DNA from: Lanius collurio
Taxonomy: Eukaryota > Chordata > Aves > Passeriformes > Laniidae
DNA: 64,000 nt
NCBI GenBank assembly: GCA_020086605.1
Contig: JACBWW010000020.1
Location: forward strand, 11,854,915-11,918,914
Direction of reading: 5' to 3'
Shown here: positions 25,924 through 37,556 of the stretch, in pieces
Layout: each line of letters opens with the position of its first letter
How positions within the stretch are numbered: position 1 is the first letter of the stretch
The notes under the pieces: generated by a model
Database searches by the model: none
What the model was told of the DNA's origin: nothing
The model's input: only the letters and a program-made list of their open reading frames with translations
Position numbers and translations under genes: made by a program

Positions 25924-27479
25924 ACTTTCAAAGGAGGAAAATAGAAACAACAGACTTTGAAGTACTATGCACATATTACATGTTGGTTCCAAATATTCTC
26001 TTTGTTTTCAACTTAGTCAACATATAAACACTTACTTATATGCTTACCTAAAAATTTAAATATTTATATTTTTATCAATATTAGTTGCTGTGATTTAATG
26101 TAGAATAATCTCAAAAGCAGAGCTAAGCAGTTTACAATAATGTTGTCAGAGAATAAAAGTGAAGGAATCTTCAAATTTCTGAACTCTGCCTAACTTCATT
26201 AATTAGTCAGCTTCATCCAGGATCAATGAGACCTTCCTGCAGTGCACAATGGAACATTATGCAGAGAGCAAATACTAGTGAAAACCATCAGAATTAAAAA
26301 GCTTCCATTGATACACTAGTGGCTCAAACAAGCACAAATGGTAACAGCCTGACTGCAGACTTGGATTTGTTGCTTTCAGGGCAGCAGTTAATATTGCTAC
26401 ACATTAAAAAACCACCATCTTTGCTCAGCATTGATTCTGATAACATAGCTCCTGCATGCACTAACATCCCAGCAGGCTGTGGATGGAATGTTCATGGCTG
26501 AATCCTTTATCAACAGTAGCATTACTGAGTTCTTCTGTGGCATTCCCCCAGACTTATTTTAATAAGGCAGGTCTTTCATTGTGCATACCTGTCACTCTTC
26601 AAGCAATAAGAGTTCGCTACACTGTAATTAAGGGAAAAGATCCACCACTTCTAATATATGCTAAGAAGTATTACCAAGGTGGGTCCTACCTTCTATGTAC
26701 CATTGTAACATAAAATTAATTATTTTATTTTGTATCAAGCTTCTTCATCTACGTTCAGCTGTATTCTCTCCTTTAAATTTTTTCCAAGACCTCTGTTGTA
26801 GGCAACAAATTTTATTCTTCTCAATGCCTTCTACTTGCCTTGTTTTTCCAGTTTACCTCACCACATATTTCAACACTCTCCTAGGAGAAACTGTGCACTC
26901 CACTTCTGCATTCTCTCCTTCAGTCAATGCAGTCCTTTAGAGTACCAGACTTTACAATTTACATCTTTGGCACAGCTAAGAGACATTTTCTATTTCTCTT
27001 TCGGCTGTTGATGTTCTGAGGACGTATACAACTTACTGAATATGTTACTCATCGTAGTAAAATAAGAATGATTTAGACATCTGGTGAAGTCATTGTAAAT
27101 ATTACTAGTGATAGCCATGAACAAATGTTTCCATTTCTGTATGTAACAGTCTCTGAAATGTGATTTTATGTCACACAGGCAGATTTCTGTTAGAAATTAA
27201 ACAGGAATGTAATGAATTATTTATGCTGCTGTAAGTCACTTGTGGGAAATTATAATGGACTTCAGAGATCTCAATTTTTCTTTCAGTACTTGGTCAGGTA
27301 AGAATGGAACCTGGTTCGAATCAAACTTCCAGACAGTGCAAATCAGAAACAAACAGAGGAGAAGAGAAAAACAATCTTGCTGCTTCACTTAAGCTAGAAC
27401 TCATCAAAAATAGTTTAAAAATGCTAATTCACTTCTAATGTTTACATGGATTAATGTCAAATAAAGGAGTTTAAAATGT

Positions 27480-27525
27480 TTGCAATGTCTCCAACACCAC
27501 ATTTTTTTGCAATGTCTCCAACATC
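27480..27525. repeat. 27-bp tandem duplication
   Basis: The unit TTGCAATGTCTCCAACA occurs twice, starting at 27480 and 27507. The two are separated by a short T-rich linker and followed by another T run. It is consistent with slippage. Confidence 0.75.
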
Positions 27526-28791
27526 TTTTTTTTCTAGTTTTACTTCCCTTTAGTCACTGTTGTAACTATATTTACATAAAAATATCATGCTCTTACAAAA
27601 GCCTTTCCAGTGATGGGTTTCCAAAATTGTAAGGGTAGAAATTACTCTCTCATTTGACCTTTTTGACTGTCACAACACAAAAAGGACCTTATAATATCCA
27701 TCTATTAAATGGGTCATCAAGGCAATAGTGCAGCATAGCAGGAACTGATTGGTTATTGTGTTGTGGGGCCAGTTTCAGAAGCAATTTCTGTGGCCAATTT
27801 CTGTCGAGGACAAGGTTTCAGATTTTGAACTCTGCTGGTTAAACAGAGTTACTGCTGTGAGTCTTTATTAAGGTTGAACAAGTAGAATCTGATGATCTGC
27901 CTGTTGTTCCAAAAGACTGTGCTCCCGTTGTGAGAATACTTCACCTCTTTATGCATGAGTGACCTTCTAGTGGGATCCTGCTGCGAGATGTGAATGTGGC
28001 CACTGCAAATACATTGCCAGCAGAACTCTAAGCAATGGCATATAGTAGCCAAGCTTTTGCAGTTATGGGCAGCAATACAGAATTATGTAGTCTGTTTTAA
28101 AAGTACTACACCATTTCAAAAAGTCCACAACTCATGACTTGGTTTCCTAGCTAACTTCTATTATTGTAGATATCAAATAATTTAATTAGGCAAATCTATT
28201 CATGGGAAGGTTTTTTAATGCATTTCAGACAAAAACCCCTATCTAAGCATTGCACTATTTTTTTTCTTCTAGATTTTTTTTTTCTGTGAAACATATAGCT
28301 GAAAATGAGAATGCTGTATTACAAACGCATTTACTAGGAATACATCATAGGAAATTTTTACACCTGGCCAGTTTTTTCTCTGTAAGATGGTGATAAAAAC
28401 TTCTTTCTGGAAAATTTTTTTGCAGATAACCCTCCAAAACTAACTACCAGTTTGAATAATAATTAACACTCTTTTATGCATTTCTTCAGTGATGCCTCCT
28501 TTGCTATGGTCCCTAGAGATCATAATTCTTTTCTGGAAGACCTAAATTTTGATGATTGTACAGAATGTAGGAATAACTTCCAACCTCTTCCTTGGCAGAA
28601 TGAATGGTAGTGATGCTTTACACTTGCAGAGTGTTCCTGCGTGTAAAATTATATTCTCAGTTATGTGTATCTGAACTCTTCATTATTGCTGCAAAATGCA
28701 GGTAATTTGAGAAGAATTATTGAATTTGACAAATTATACACGCTTTACAAACCTATAATGTACAATTATATATGTGAGAAAACCAAGAACT

Positions 28792-28830
28792 TTTATTTGT
28801 TTGTTTTTTTCTTTTTTTTTTTTTTCATTC
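28792..28830. repeat. T-rich polypyrimidine tract
   Basis: This is a near-continuous T tract with isolated G, A and C. On the plus strand it is followed by CAG at about 28853-28856, so it could pass for a splice acceptor. No plausible exon follows and I treat it as low complexity. Confidence 0.7.
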
Positions 28831-30249
28831 ACATATCTTTTTCTTCTGTTTGCAGTGGAAAAATACATCTTAGAGATATATAATTCCTTATTTAAAATGA
28901 GAAATAGAGTCCTTCTGCAGAACAAGACAGATGACTGAAAAAAAAGTGTTTGTAAAGGACAAGAAATACCAACATAATTTTATGAAGTAATAAATACATC
29001 TCTGCTTGCGTGATTAGTATGTATCCCTCATGAATGCTGAGTGTTAACTGTTTTCCAGGGGAGTGCATGATCAGCAACTTAATTGTTTAAGGGGTGAACA
29101 TTCAGATCAAAATCTGCTTTTAAAACTCCAAACTAAGAGACATTCTCATGCTACCTGTGTATTTTAAATGATACAGGATGGTGTCACAGGCTGGGACAAA
29201 ATGTATGTTTCTGATCTTTGATATGTTCCCTCATTTTTTTTATTATATTTCACATCAATGTTCTGTTCCCATTCTTCAGTACCAGGATTTGGTGAGAAAG
29301 ATTTTCACTGATAACTAAGTTCCTGTAATATATATCTGAAACATCTTCCTTTGTGGGAAGTAATTTTGACGAACAGAATGGAGATTTAAGTGTAAATCAT
29401 GACATGACTATTTAGCTGGGTTCTCTCTTTTCATTTAATTATAGATTTTTATTTCAAGACCTTTCCAGTTTTAAACCATGTGTGTGTGTTCCCTTTACTT
29501 TTTTGTCTTCCTCTTGTTTTTAAAATATGTCAAATTTCACTTAGGTCCTTATCTGAATTATCCTATATTCTATCATTAAGTCACTAATAAAATTCAATAC
29601 AATTATGTATTTCTCTTTGTTTCATACTTTTTACATAAAAGTCTTTATTTATGCTGATAACATGATAGTGCTTATTTCTCATGCATTTGGCATCTACATC
29701 CCTGAGCAGATTTAAGGGCCCTGCTTGCCTCTGAGTTTGGCTATGAACTGTGGAATGGAATTGAAATGGCTCCCAAGTGTTGGAAGTTTTACTGTGACTG
29801 TGTGGAGCCTCAGGTCAGAATTAGGAAGGAATTGTGGAAGAGCTGGAGGAAAGATAAGATATAACCTTCCTTATATTTTTGTCAGGTATAAGGCAAATTT
29901 TTTCATTTAATCAATTTTAACTATCTAACATAAATTTCTGTAGTCATCACCTCCTGTACTCATTTGTTAAGATCAGTTCAAGTTCTTTTTACCAGAGCTG
30001 CACTTTGTAGGAGCACTGTGGTAAGTTTGGACACTTAATTTCTGGAATAAACTTTCCCAGATTTAAATAAAGTGCATCACAAGAAGTATATAAAGGTTTT
30101 TTGCAATTTTATTTATATGAATGGGTTTTATGGATCATTTTTATGGCTTAATTTTTGTTTTATTTTGTCTGATTTGGAGTTGCATTTTATGCTCTTACCA
30201 AGTTTCAGGATTCATTATGAAGATAGCAGTTATTTGTGATAGAGAATTC

Positions 30250-30558
30250 TGCTGCATACAGGTGAAACTTTGTAAAATTAAGGTCTTGTTGCCTTTGTAA
30301 AGTCATGGCTCAGGCCTGTTACTTCTGCAAGAAAAGAACAGTGGGAAAGAGGCATAGCTGAATTAGAGGTAGAAAAACATGCTGTGTGATTACTGTGTGT
30401 TCACCCACTGGTTGAATTAAGCTTGTTGTGCTTTAAAACTATGTAAACAGCTAAGAAACTATAAAAGACACTGTGTGGTATCAAAGATAAGCTTTCTCCC
30501 ATCTGAATGGAGTTGGTGTGTGAGATTCGTGAGTGTCGCGTCCGTCTCAACTGTGGCA
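30250..30558 (+). mobile_element. Probable solo LTR of an endogenous retrovirus
   Basis: A 309-bp block begins with TGCTGCA and ends with TGTGGCA, so its ends form an imperfect inverted repeat. It is flanked by GAATTC on both sides (30244-30249 and 30559-30564), consistent with a 6-bp target duplication. Inside, TATAAA lies at 30470-30475. The block ends in a CpG-containing stretch (GTGTCGCGTCCGTCTCAACT) that resembles the 3' end of some avian LTRs as I recall them. No AATAAA is obvious downstream of the TATA. The flanking match extends to AGAATTCT if it overlaps the termini by one base each, so borders could shift slightly. No internal retroviral genes are present. It is not detectably homologous to the LTRs at 17 kb and 61 kb. 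Confidence 0.6.
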
Positions 30559-30564
30559 GAATTC

Positions 30565-33500
30565 TATATGTGTACACATAATTTGATTGTTAATAGACTC
30601 TAAGATCATTAACTAAGTTACTTGCAAGATTACTGATAAAAAATGTATTTATATTTCCCTCTCTTCTGGCCTATTACAATTAGAAAAATAACTATCATTT
30701 TTAGAAAGGAGTATTTAAAATGTCTTTGTTATTTATTGATAGTTTATTGATATAACCTTCCCAAATGTTGTATACTCTATTTATTGTTGCCTTGTGAATC
30801 CTATTTCTTTTCATTAATTCTCCTGAATCAAGGAGATTATCAGGGTGGTACTGACACCTTTGATTTTCAGTGCCCATTTATTCCTGTTAAATTAATAGAA
30901 CAGGTTTAATCCTTCCAGCTCCCATGGTAGATTTTTGAGCTTGGATAATGAGAACTTGTATAATGACATTCTTTAAAGAGGAAAATTACAGCTAAGTAAT
31001 TTTCTCTTTCAGGTGTAATATTGAAATCTCTTGAGTTTGGGCAGCAATGTCATTAAATATGCAGATATGTTACTATGGTGCCACCTCTTCCTTCAAATTG
31101 AGTTTCAGGGATAACTGAAAAACTTTTAAAGCTTCAATACTGTCTCATTCAATTTCAGAAGTGAAAATTTCAAAGGAATTAAAAAATGACTATCAAAATC
31201 TTCTGAACCTAAACAGAAGAGTTTTATCAAGGTACATTTAATTCTTTTTTTTTTTTACATTTACTCTATTTTCTTTCTTTAATTCATAGTTTATCATTGT
31301 CATTCCCTATGTATATATCTCTGTGCTGGGAGCATCTTCTTTTAATTAATTCAATGCCTCTGTCATTAGTTATTTCTCTTACGAAGCCAAGGAATGTGTT
31401 AATGAGTCTTCTAGATCAATGTGTCAGTTTTTAAAGTCCATTAACTTTCTATGACTTTTTGCATACTAACACTCATTATGACATTATTTCCCCTGATCTT
31501 GAGATCCAATTTAAATTCCAACCATGAATTTTCAGTGATGGAACATGTTTTTTAATTGCTTTATCTTTCTGTGCTCAGTACAGAAGAGAGATAAGAAGTT
31601 GCAAGTTATATTTTTAAGGTCTCTTTCACACATTTTCAATGACAAATGATCAACATGAGAAATATTTCATAGTTATGAGACTCAAAGCTTTCAGGAAATA
31701 AAGGTTCTTACAGAATTTGTTATTATTTTAGATGTACTGTTACTGACAACTTCTTACAATTATCTCTTGAACAATTTTCCTAATTCCAAAGTCTGTGAGT
31801 TCAAAGCCCGGCAGATCTTCCAGAATTATTCCCTTATGTCATATTTTGTCTCTGCTCCACAGAGAATAAATATCATCTTCCTTTGCTAGTTCTCTTGAAG
31901 AATTCCACTTTTATTCTTGTCATGTCAGGACTGCATATTCATATAATGAGATTTATCATGCAAAGGACAGGAAGAAAATCTAAATTAGCTTCAAATACTT
32001 ATTTCCAGGTCTAGTTGATGGTTTTGATAAGCTTTAGTCTCTTTATGAAGCTCTGATCTGGCCACAGAACCACTCTCTTCTAGGTTTTTGATCAGAAAGA
32101 AAACCAAAGAATGTGATCCAGATAAGAGCTGATGTGTGACAGTGTGTACTCCACTCAATTTTAACTGATAACCAGAATTACAGGATGCACACAACATGTA
32201 CTCGCAGGTGAGTTTAAGTGCAAAAGTGCTTAATTGGCACACAAATTCCACAGACGTTCTAGTGTTCAATGCTACCCTAAACATTCCACAAGCCATTTGA
32301 ATAAACCACTGAAGAAAACTCACATACCTGCAGGAGAAATCAGGCCATGTGAAAATCTTGGTTACAGGGTTTTTACTCATAGCAGAACCAAGTGAGGTAT
32401 TCCCAGAGTTTTGAGCTACAGATTTGCAATTTATCTTCATTTCCTGATGAAAAGTCACTGCAACCTAGTAAGATTTCAAAACATAGTAGCAGACACTTTA
32501 CTTTAAACTGAGTGATTGTGGAACTGAAATAATTTTCATACTGAAACCATAGTCTACTATGAAGATGTAGTTTGGCAAAATCTGCATTTTTATATATTTG
32601 TTTTTAGTAAAAACCAATTTTCAATTACTTTGAAAATAAAGATTAATTGAGCTGGTTGTAAATCTAGTTGTGGGGAGATATTACCAGTATGTCAGTTTCA
32701 CTATGTTCAGGAGCTGTATTTTGTTTTTTTAAAGAATGAACTTTAGACAAGGGTAGATACAACTTTGATGCTAACTCAAGAGCCAAAGATCCCACCTGAA
32801 TTATGCTGCTTTCCATTTGAGTCACACAATGGTGGCCATTTACTCCTTTTTGGTCTGCTTTAAACCATGTGACCCTCACTATGAACCAATGTCATACACC
32901 CTGGAGTACCAGTAAGAAGTTCTCCATTTTTCCTGGCATGGAGGGAATTAGGTATAATCTTTATCATAGCACCACATGGAGGAACGTGCTAGTGTTAGAG
33001 AGAGTTAAATGCACAAGATAATAGAAATGGGTAAGTTCCTATTTCTCTAGCAAAACAGTTTTCGTTACATTCATTTTCAAACTAACTCTTAGTCAGGTGC
33101 AGAGCTGCTGCTCAAGTTGTCTCCAGTTTCATTAAGATCTAGTTTTATTATATTGATGAGCCAGGAGCAATAGTATCTGCAAAAACAGTGCTGATATTTA
33201 AATCTATGCTTGAACTACAACTGCCTTGAAATTAAAACTGGAAAACAAAAACAACGCTGTAATTAATATGTCAGATCTTATTAGAACTTGAAAACTGGCT
33301 GTACTTCATTTCAAGGCTGGCAAAAATGATGAGCATTATCTGTATGCAATTAAACACCCATGACATTTTTGTTCTTTATATGGTTTCCATATACAGATAT
33401 ATTTCAGTTTTTGCCAGGGATACAAACAGGACAACTAATCAAATTTGGCATAGTATTTAACTGATCTTGTACACACTATTTTTTACTAAACCACTCCATT

Positions 33501-35050
33501 CCATTTAAATTATTGCCTTCAATCACAGCTTATATTATTTTTCTCTGTTTAGAAGGCAAAAATTTGAATTTCCCTTTGGTTGTGGACCAAATCTACAGCT
33601 TCTACTGTAAGAGTGAGCAGTAGCTCAGACTGCTTAGTTCTACTAGTAATACCTTTGATTGACTACTATTGAAATGACGAAAAATTATCAGGTGCCTTTA
33701 TTTGCTGTCAGACAGACAATTGGATTGTCTTCTGAATATTGCTTTAGTGTATCAGCACTACTTCCTCAAAACCAGGCCATCACTTTTCAAAGTTGCAGTA
33801 GGTTCACCTTTCATGGTGCCTTATTATAAAAACACCCCCACTAGAGTCTGAAGAGGGCCTCTGCTCCATGTCAGGTCTCCGGGGGACACCACCAGAGCAT
33901 CCTGTCAATATCCCTGGAGAAAACTGGGCATCTAGTCTTCACAGCAGGGATCCTGTAGTTGCAATCAGTTTCTGGTTTTTTTTTTTTTTTTTTAAATCAT
34001 TCTATACTAATTTTAGTAAAGTTTTTCAATTTAATGAACTTGTGAGGAAATTCTGAAAACCATGGAGTCAATACAGAAGAATTGTATGTTACAGCTCCAC
34101 TTAGAAGGGGAGAAGTTGTTCCCTTATCAAGGGAAACAAAACCTTTTTGAATACATGATAACAATTCTACTAAAATTTGAACAGAACTCCAGTCTCATGC
34201 CAGAAATCCTTTACAAAGAGGAGTAACCTACATGACAGTAGGGCATTTATATACTTTACATCAAAAGAAATAATGATAACTATTTTAAAATCTATTGCTA
34301 CCTTCACATATTTTAACTTTTTATGGGAGTTGAGCTAATTTATTTATTATCCTAAGCATTTTCTGAAAATAAACTAATATTTTATATTAATAAAATTATT
34401 TGTTTCACGTTTACTTTTCAAAGTTCATTGGACTTCACAAATTATTAAACAATTTATTTGTCTATAACATGATTGCTAGAGTTACTCTGATTTTTATACC
34501 TCATTTAGTAAGACTGAATATGTTCATGTTATCCAGTTTTAGAGCTTTTTTCTGTCTGAACTCAATAAAACATTTTACTTAAAATTTCTACACTGTTACA
34601 CTGTTTGATGACAGGGTATATATACAAGGTTATAAAATATGAAATGTTTTTACATATATGTGAGATCTATAAGGAACTAGGTAGTGTGTATATTGACAAC
34701 ATATTTTACAGATATCTTAGAACAACAAAAGAATATTAATCTTAAAGAGGTATTAAAGATTAAAAGACTTAAAGACTAAAATATGTTCTTAATAATGTTG
34801 CTGTCAACCTCCAGCACCCATAACTCTAGGTGTCAAAAACTGAGGACTTTGAAATATCTTGAGAAAAATATTTAAATAAAAAACAAAACTTAAACACAGA
34901 ACACATAAACTCACAAAAAAAAATATTTTAAACTGAATGAATATTCTGATCTTACATTTAATTAGATCAAATTATCTACTATGTAATATCTATATTATAT
35001 TACAAGTTATGATTCTGAAGCACTTATTACTGCCATTTAACTAGAAAAGA
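30565..35050. other. Unique AT-rich DNA, no gene identified
   Basis: The longest open frame of the window lies here (31991-32458 minus, 155 codons), but it shows no signal peptide, domain or repeat I recognise and is treated as a chance frame. An 18-T run occupies 33976-33993. The remainder shows no repeat or exon that I can support. Confidence 0.55.
33976..33993. repeat. T18 homopolymer
   Basis: A run of eighteen T residues. If it were the tail of a minus-strand retrocopy, the copy would lie to its right, but nothing recognisable follows. Confidence 0.85.
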
Positions 35051-35511
35051 AGAGTTGAATATGAATCATCAGTGCGCTGGCAACCATGAGGGCCAGCTGA
35101 GTCCCAGGGGCATCAGGCACAGCATCACCAGTCAGGCAAGGGAGGGGATTGTCCTGCTCTGCTCTGTGCTGGTACAGCTTCATCTTGAATTCAGCTTTGG
35201 GCACCTCAGTGTAAGAAAGATTAAAATATTAGAGAGTGCCCAAAGGAGGTCTACCAAGATGGTGAAGGGCCTTGAGGGGAAACTGTATGAGAAACAGCTG
35301 AATTCACCTGGTCTGTTCAACCTGGAGAAGGAGGAGACTGAGACTTTATTGCAGTTTACAAATTCCTCATGAGGGGAAGAGGAGGGGCAGACACCGATCC
35401 CTTCTCTGTGATGACGAGTGGTAGGACCCAAGGGAAAGGCCTGAAGTTGTGTCAGGGAGGTTGGATATTAGGAAAAGGTTCTTCATCCAGAGGGTCACTG
35501 AGCACTCGAAC
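35051..35511 (+). mobile_element. CR1 LINE internal fragment lacking its 3' end
   Basis: This CR1 fragment starts in the ORF2 tail (the nucleotide stretch corresponding to MSQQCALAAK-type sequence) and runs through a decayed LEFSFGHLSVRK, then RRSTKMVKGLEGKLYEKQ and GLFNLEKEE, into the region encoding the LDIRKRFFI-like segment. It stops near 35511, where CR1 elements normally continue into the WNRLPREVV segment and the octamer end. What follows (35512-35560) is not CR1. Loss of the 3' end is unusual because CR1 copies are usually 5'-truncated, so a later deletion or rearrangement is implied. Frameshifts and stops show it is non-functional. Confidence 0.88.
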
Positions 35512-36956
35512 CCAACCAAACTGGTTTGGTGGCTTCCTGGTTTGGTCTACTTAGTCCTTAACTAGCCAGTCACCTAGATAATTCATATGAAAAAGTGGAA
35601 GATCTAGATGATATTTGAAATTCACTAGCTAGCATCTTCCAAAAGCTTACAAATAATCAGATTATTTATTTTCTTCTGAGAATGAAAATTTACTTTCTGG
35701 AATGAGTCACAAACAACAAACAGATGATTTCCATTTATTTTGGTAAGCTCATCTAAGCTCTGGATATTCAGACAAGTTAGATGGCTTTTCCTGTAATAGT
35801 AAACTCATCCATCTTACCTATATGAAATCACCCTTCTGAAGGGAAGCTATTGTAACTTACGCAATAATAGGACTATTGGACTGTTATAAAACTACTTTCA
35901 TCTTGAACAATTTCTATTTGGAAGTTCTGTATCTTGTTAAGATCCTGGGTCTCATAAACAAAAGCTAAATTTTTCTTTCAAGACACACTTTCCCTTAACA
36001 GGAGGTTAGTTTCCAAAAACAGCTGTGTTACTTGAGATGTGTAACTTGCAGATCAGTGAAGTGAACAGCTCACCTCAGTTGGAAATGATATTTCACTCCC
36101 AAAAAGTCATTATGGGATACGATGTGACAAGGCATGCCCTTCACTTCACTGACGTGCATACCATATGGCACAAAATGCCACAACCTGTTCAAGTTTAGGA
36201 TGTGCAACTCATGCAGCCACATAACTATATTTTTTTTCTTTTTCACATTAGCATTAGTGTGAAACTGTGAAGCAGGAGGGAACTAATAAGAAAGTGTTTC
36301 AGTCAAGTGATTCCTACCCACAAACATAATTCAAAAACCCACACCAAACTACTTATATGTCTCCGTTCCCAAGAGCCTGCAATGGTGTGAATGGAAAGAT
36401 ACACTGTAATAAGGTAGAAAATATCTCTGTATGTACCTTTCCTGCAGTAGAAATGAATTGGAATTAGCTAAAAACTATTGCAGGCATCTTTCTGTTGTCT
36501 GCAAGTCAGAAGTGGTGCACATCATTATGTATTCTACCTTCTCCTGGGTCAAACAGTTTCTACCAGGTGGTCTGTGCTACACACAGCCTTTTGAGCAGAA
36601 GGGTATGGTAGCTGGGAGTGATATGCAGGATGTATTGATTGAACTTGAACATGGTTCCATGGAGCTGCATTCACTAAACCAACCTAAAAATTTGTTTCAG
36701 TTAAGGTGTACCAGGCACAATGAAGGATTTATATTTACATAAATACTGTGACTGAATATATTTCAAACTCTTACAAATTTTTACACCAATATGTAATATA
36801 GTTTTTCAATGTTTTAAAAAGTTCTCATTTAAATATAGTAAAAAATTGATAGTATCTGTTCGTACCAATTCATGATTAGGTGCGGTGATTCTGAAGGTTT
36901 TTATTAAGTTCTTTAGTTCTTTCCAGAATTTGAATAGGTATCCACTTACAGGTTTC

Positions 36957-36987
36957 CATATATGTATATACATATATATATATTTAT
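36957..36987. repeat. TA-rich microsatellite-like tract
   Basis: Interrupted alternating TA dinucleotides with ATGTA and ATACA interruptions. Confidence 0.75.
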
Positions 36988-37325
36988 ACACTAATGTAAC
37001 AGAAGAAAACCAGCCAATCAAACCTCCTAACCAGCAAAGTATACAGTGCATAACTTCTATGGTTGAATTTTGAGGGAACAAATGTGACATCTGTAAATTA
37101 ATTGAATGATGAAGGTTGCATTTACTAATTCAGTCTTTAGGCACACTATGTATTTCTACTTTTTTGGCCTGTAAAAGTTTCCAAGAAATGTTAGGAAAAA
37201 AGCTTTTCTTGAAAGGACAAGTCATTATTCCCACTTTCTTCATGCCAAAAGTGTTATGACATTCATTCAGAAAATCTTTTTATTCATTTCAAGGGACACC
37301 ATGCAGGTATGAGTATTAAACATAA

Positions 37326-37370
37326 GTTTTTTTGTTGGGTTTTTTTTTTGTTTTGTTTTGGGTTTTTTTC
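37326..37370. repeat. T/G-rich low-complexity tract
   Basis: T runs broken by GG, GGG and single G residues, lying about 30 bp before a CR1 3' fragment. Confidence 0.8.
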
Positions 37371-37398
37371 TTACTTGAAGGATGATGTAACAATGGCT

Positions 37399-37556
37399 CA
37401 AGTGGAACAGGCATTGCAGAGTTTCCATCTGTGGAGATTTTCAAAAGAGAGATGGCCACAGTCTTGAACAACCACTTTGGGGAAGGGGCCTGGCCTAGGC
37501 AGTCTCCAGAGGTCCCTGCCAGCCTCAGCTCTTTTATGAGCCAATGAGTCTATGAC
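37399..37556 (+). mobile_element. CR1 LINE extreme 3' fragment
   Basis: The sequence follows the end of CR1. The stretch GGAACAGGCATTGCAGAG corresponds to the WNRLPRE-coding segment. A decayed AGATTTTCAAAAGAG segment corresponds to EIFK, and CTCCAGAGGTCCCTGCCAGC matches the CR1 3' UTR motif before the terminal octamers. It ends near 37556 with TCTATGAC. The fragment is about 158 bp and divergent. It could be the lost 3' end of the CR1 at 35051-35511, displaced by about 1.9 kb of other DNA, or an independent severely 5'-truncated insertion. Confidence 0.75.

Larger units (their letters stand above)
17850..30243. other. Unique AT-rich DNA, no gene identified
   Basis: No convincing coding exon or full repeat is seen. 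Frames of up to about 102 codons (23804-24112 plus) have no recognisable domain. A patch at about 21840-22140 has a TATA-like ATATAA (22013-22018) followed about 95 bp later by AATAAA (22112-22117), which is LTR-like spacing but without borders I can define. Low-complexity tracts are listed separately. The rest appears to be ordinary intergenic or intronic sequence. Confidence 0.55.
35512..37398. other. Unique DNA between CR1 fragments
   Basis: No gene is seen. An open frame of 103 codons (36431-36742 plus) has no recognisable domain. An AT dinucleotide-rich patch at 36957-36987 and a T/G tract at 37326-37370 are the only repeats noted. Confidence 0.5.

Noticed and set aside
27309..27323. GGTTCGAATC resembling a tRNA T-loop / B box
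   Set aside because: The upstream 60 bases show no A box, acceptor or anticodon stems, so there is no tRNA gene or tRNA-derived SINE.
28853..28883. Polypyrimidine tract followed by CAG, resembling a splice acceptor
   Set aside because: No open frame or donor downstream supports an exon, and T tracts are common throughout the window.
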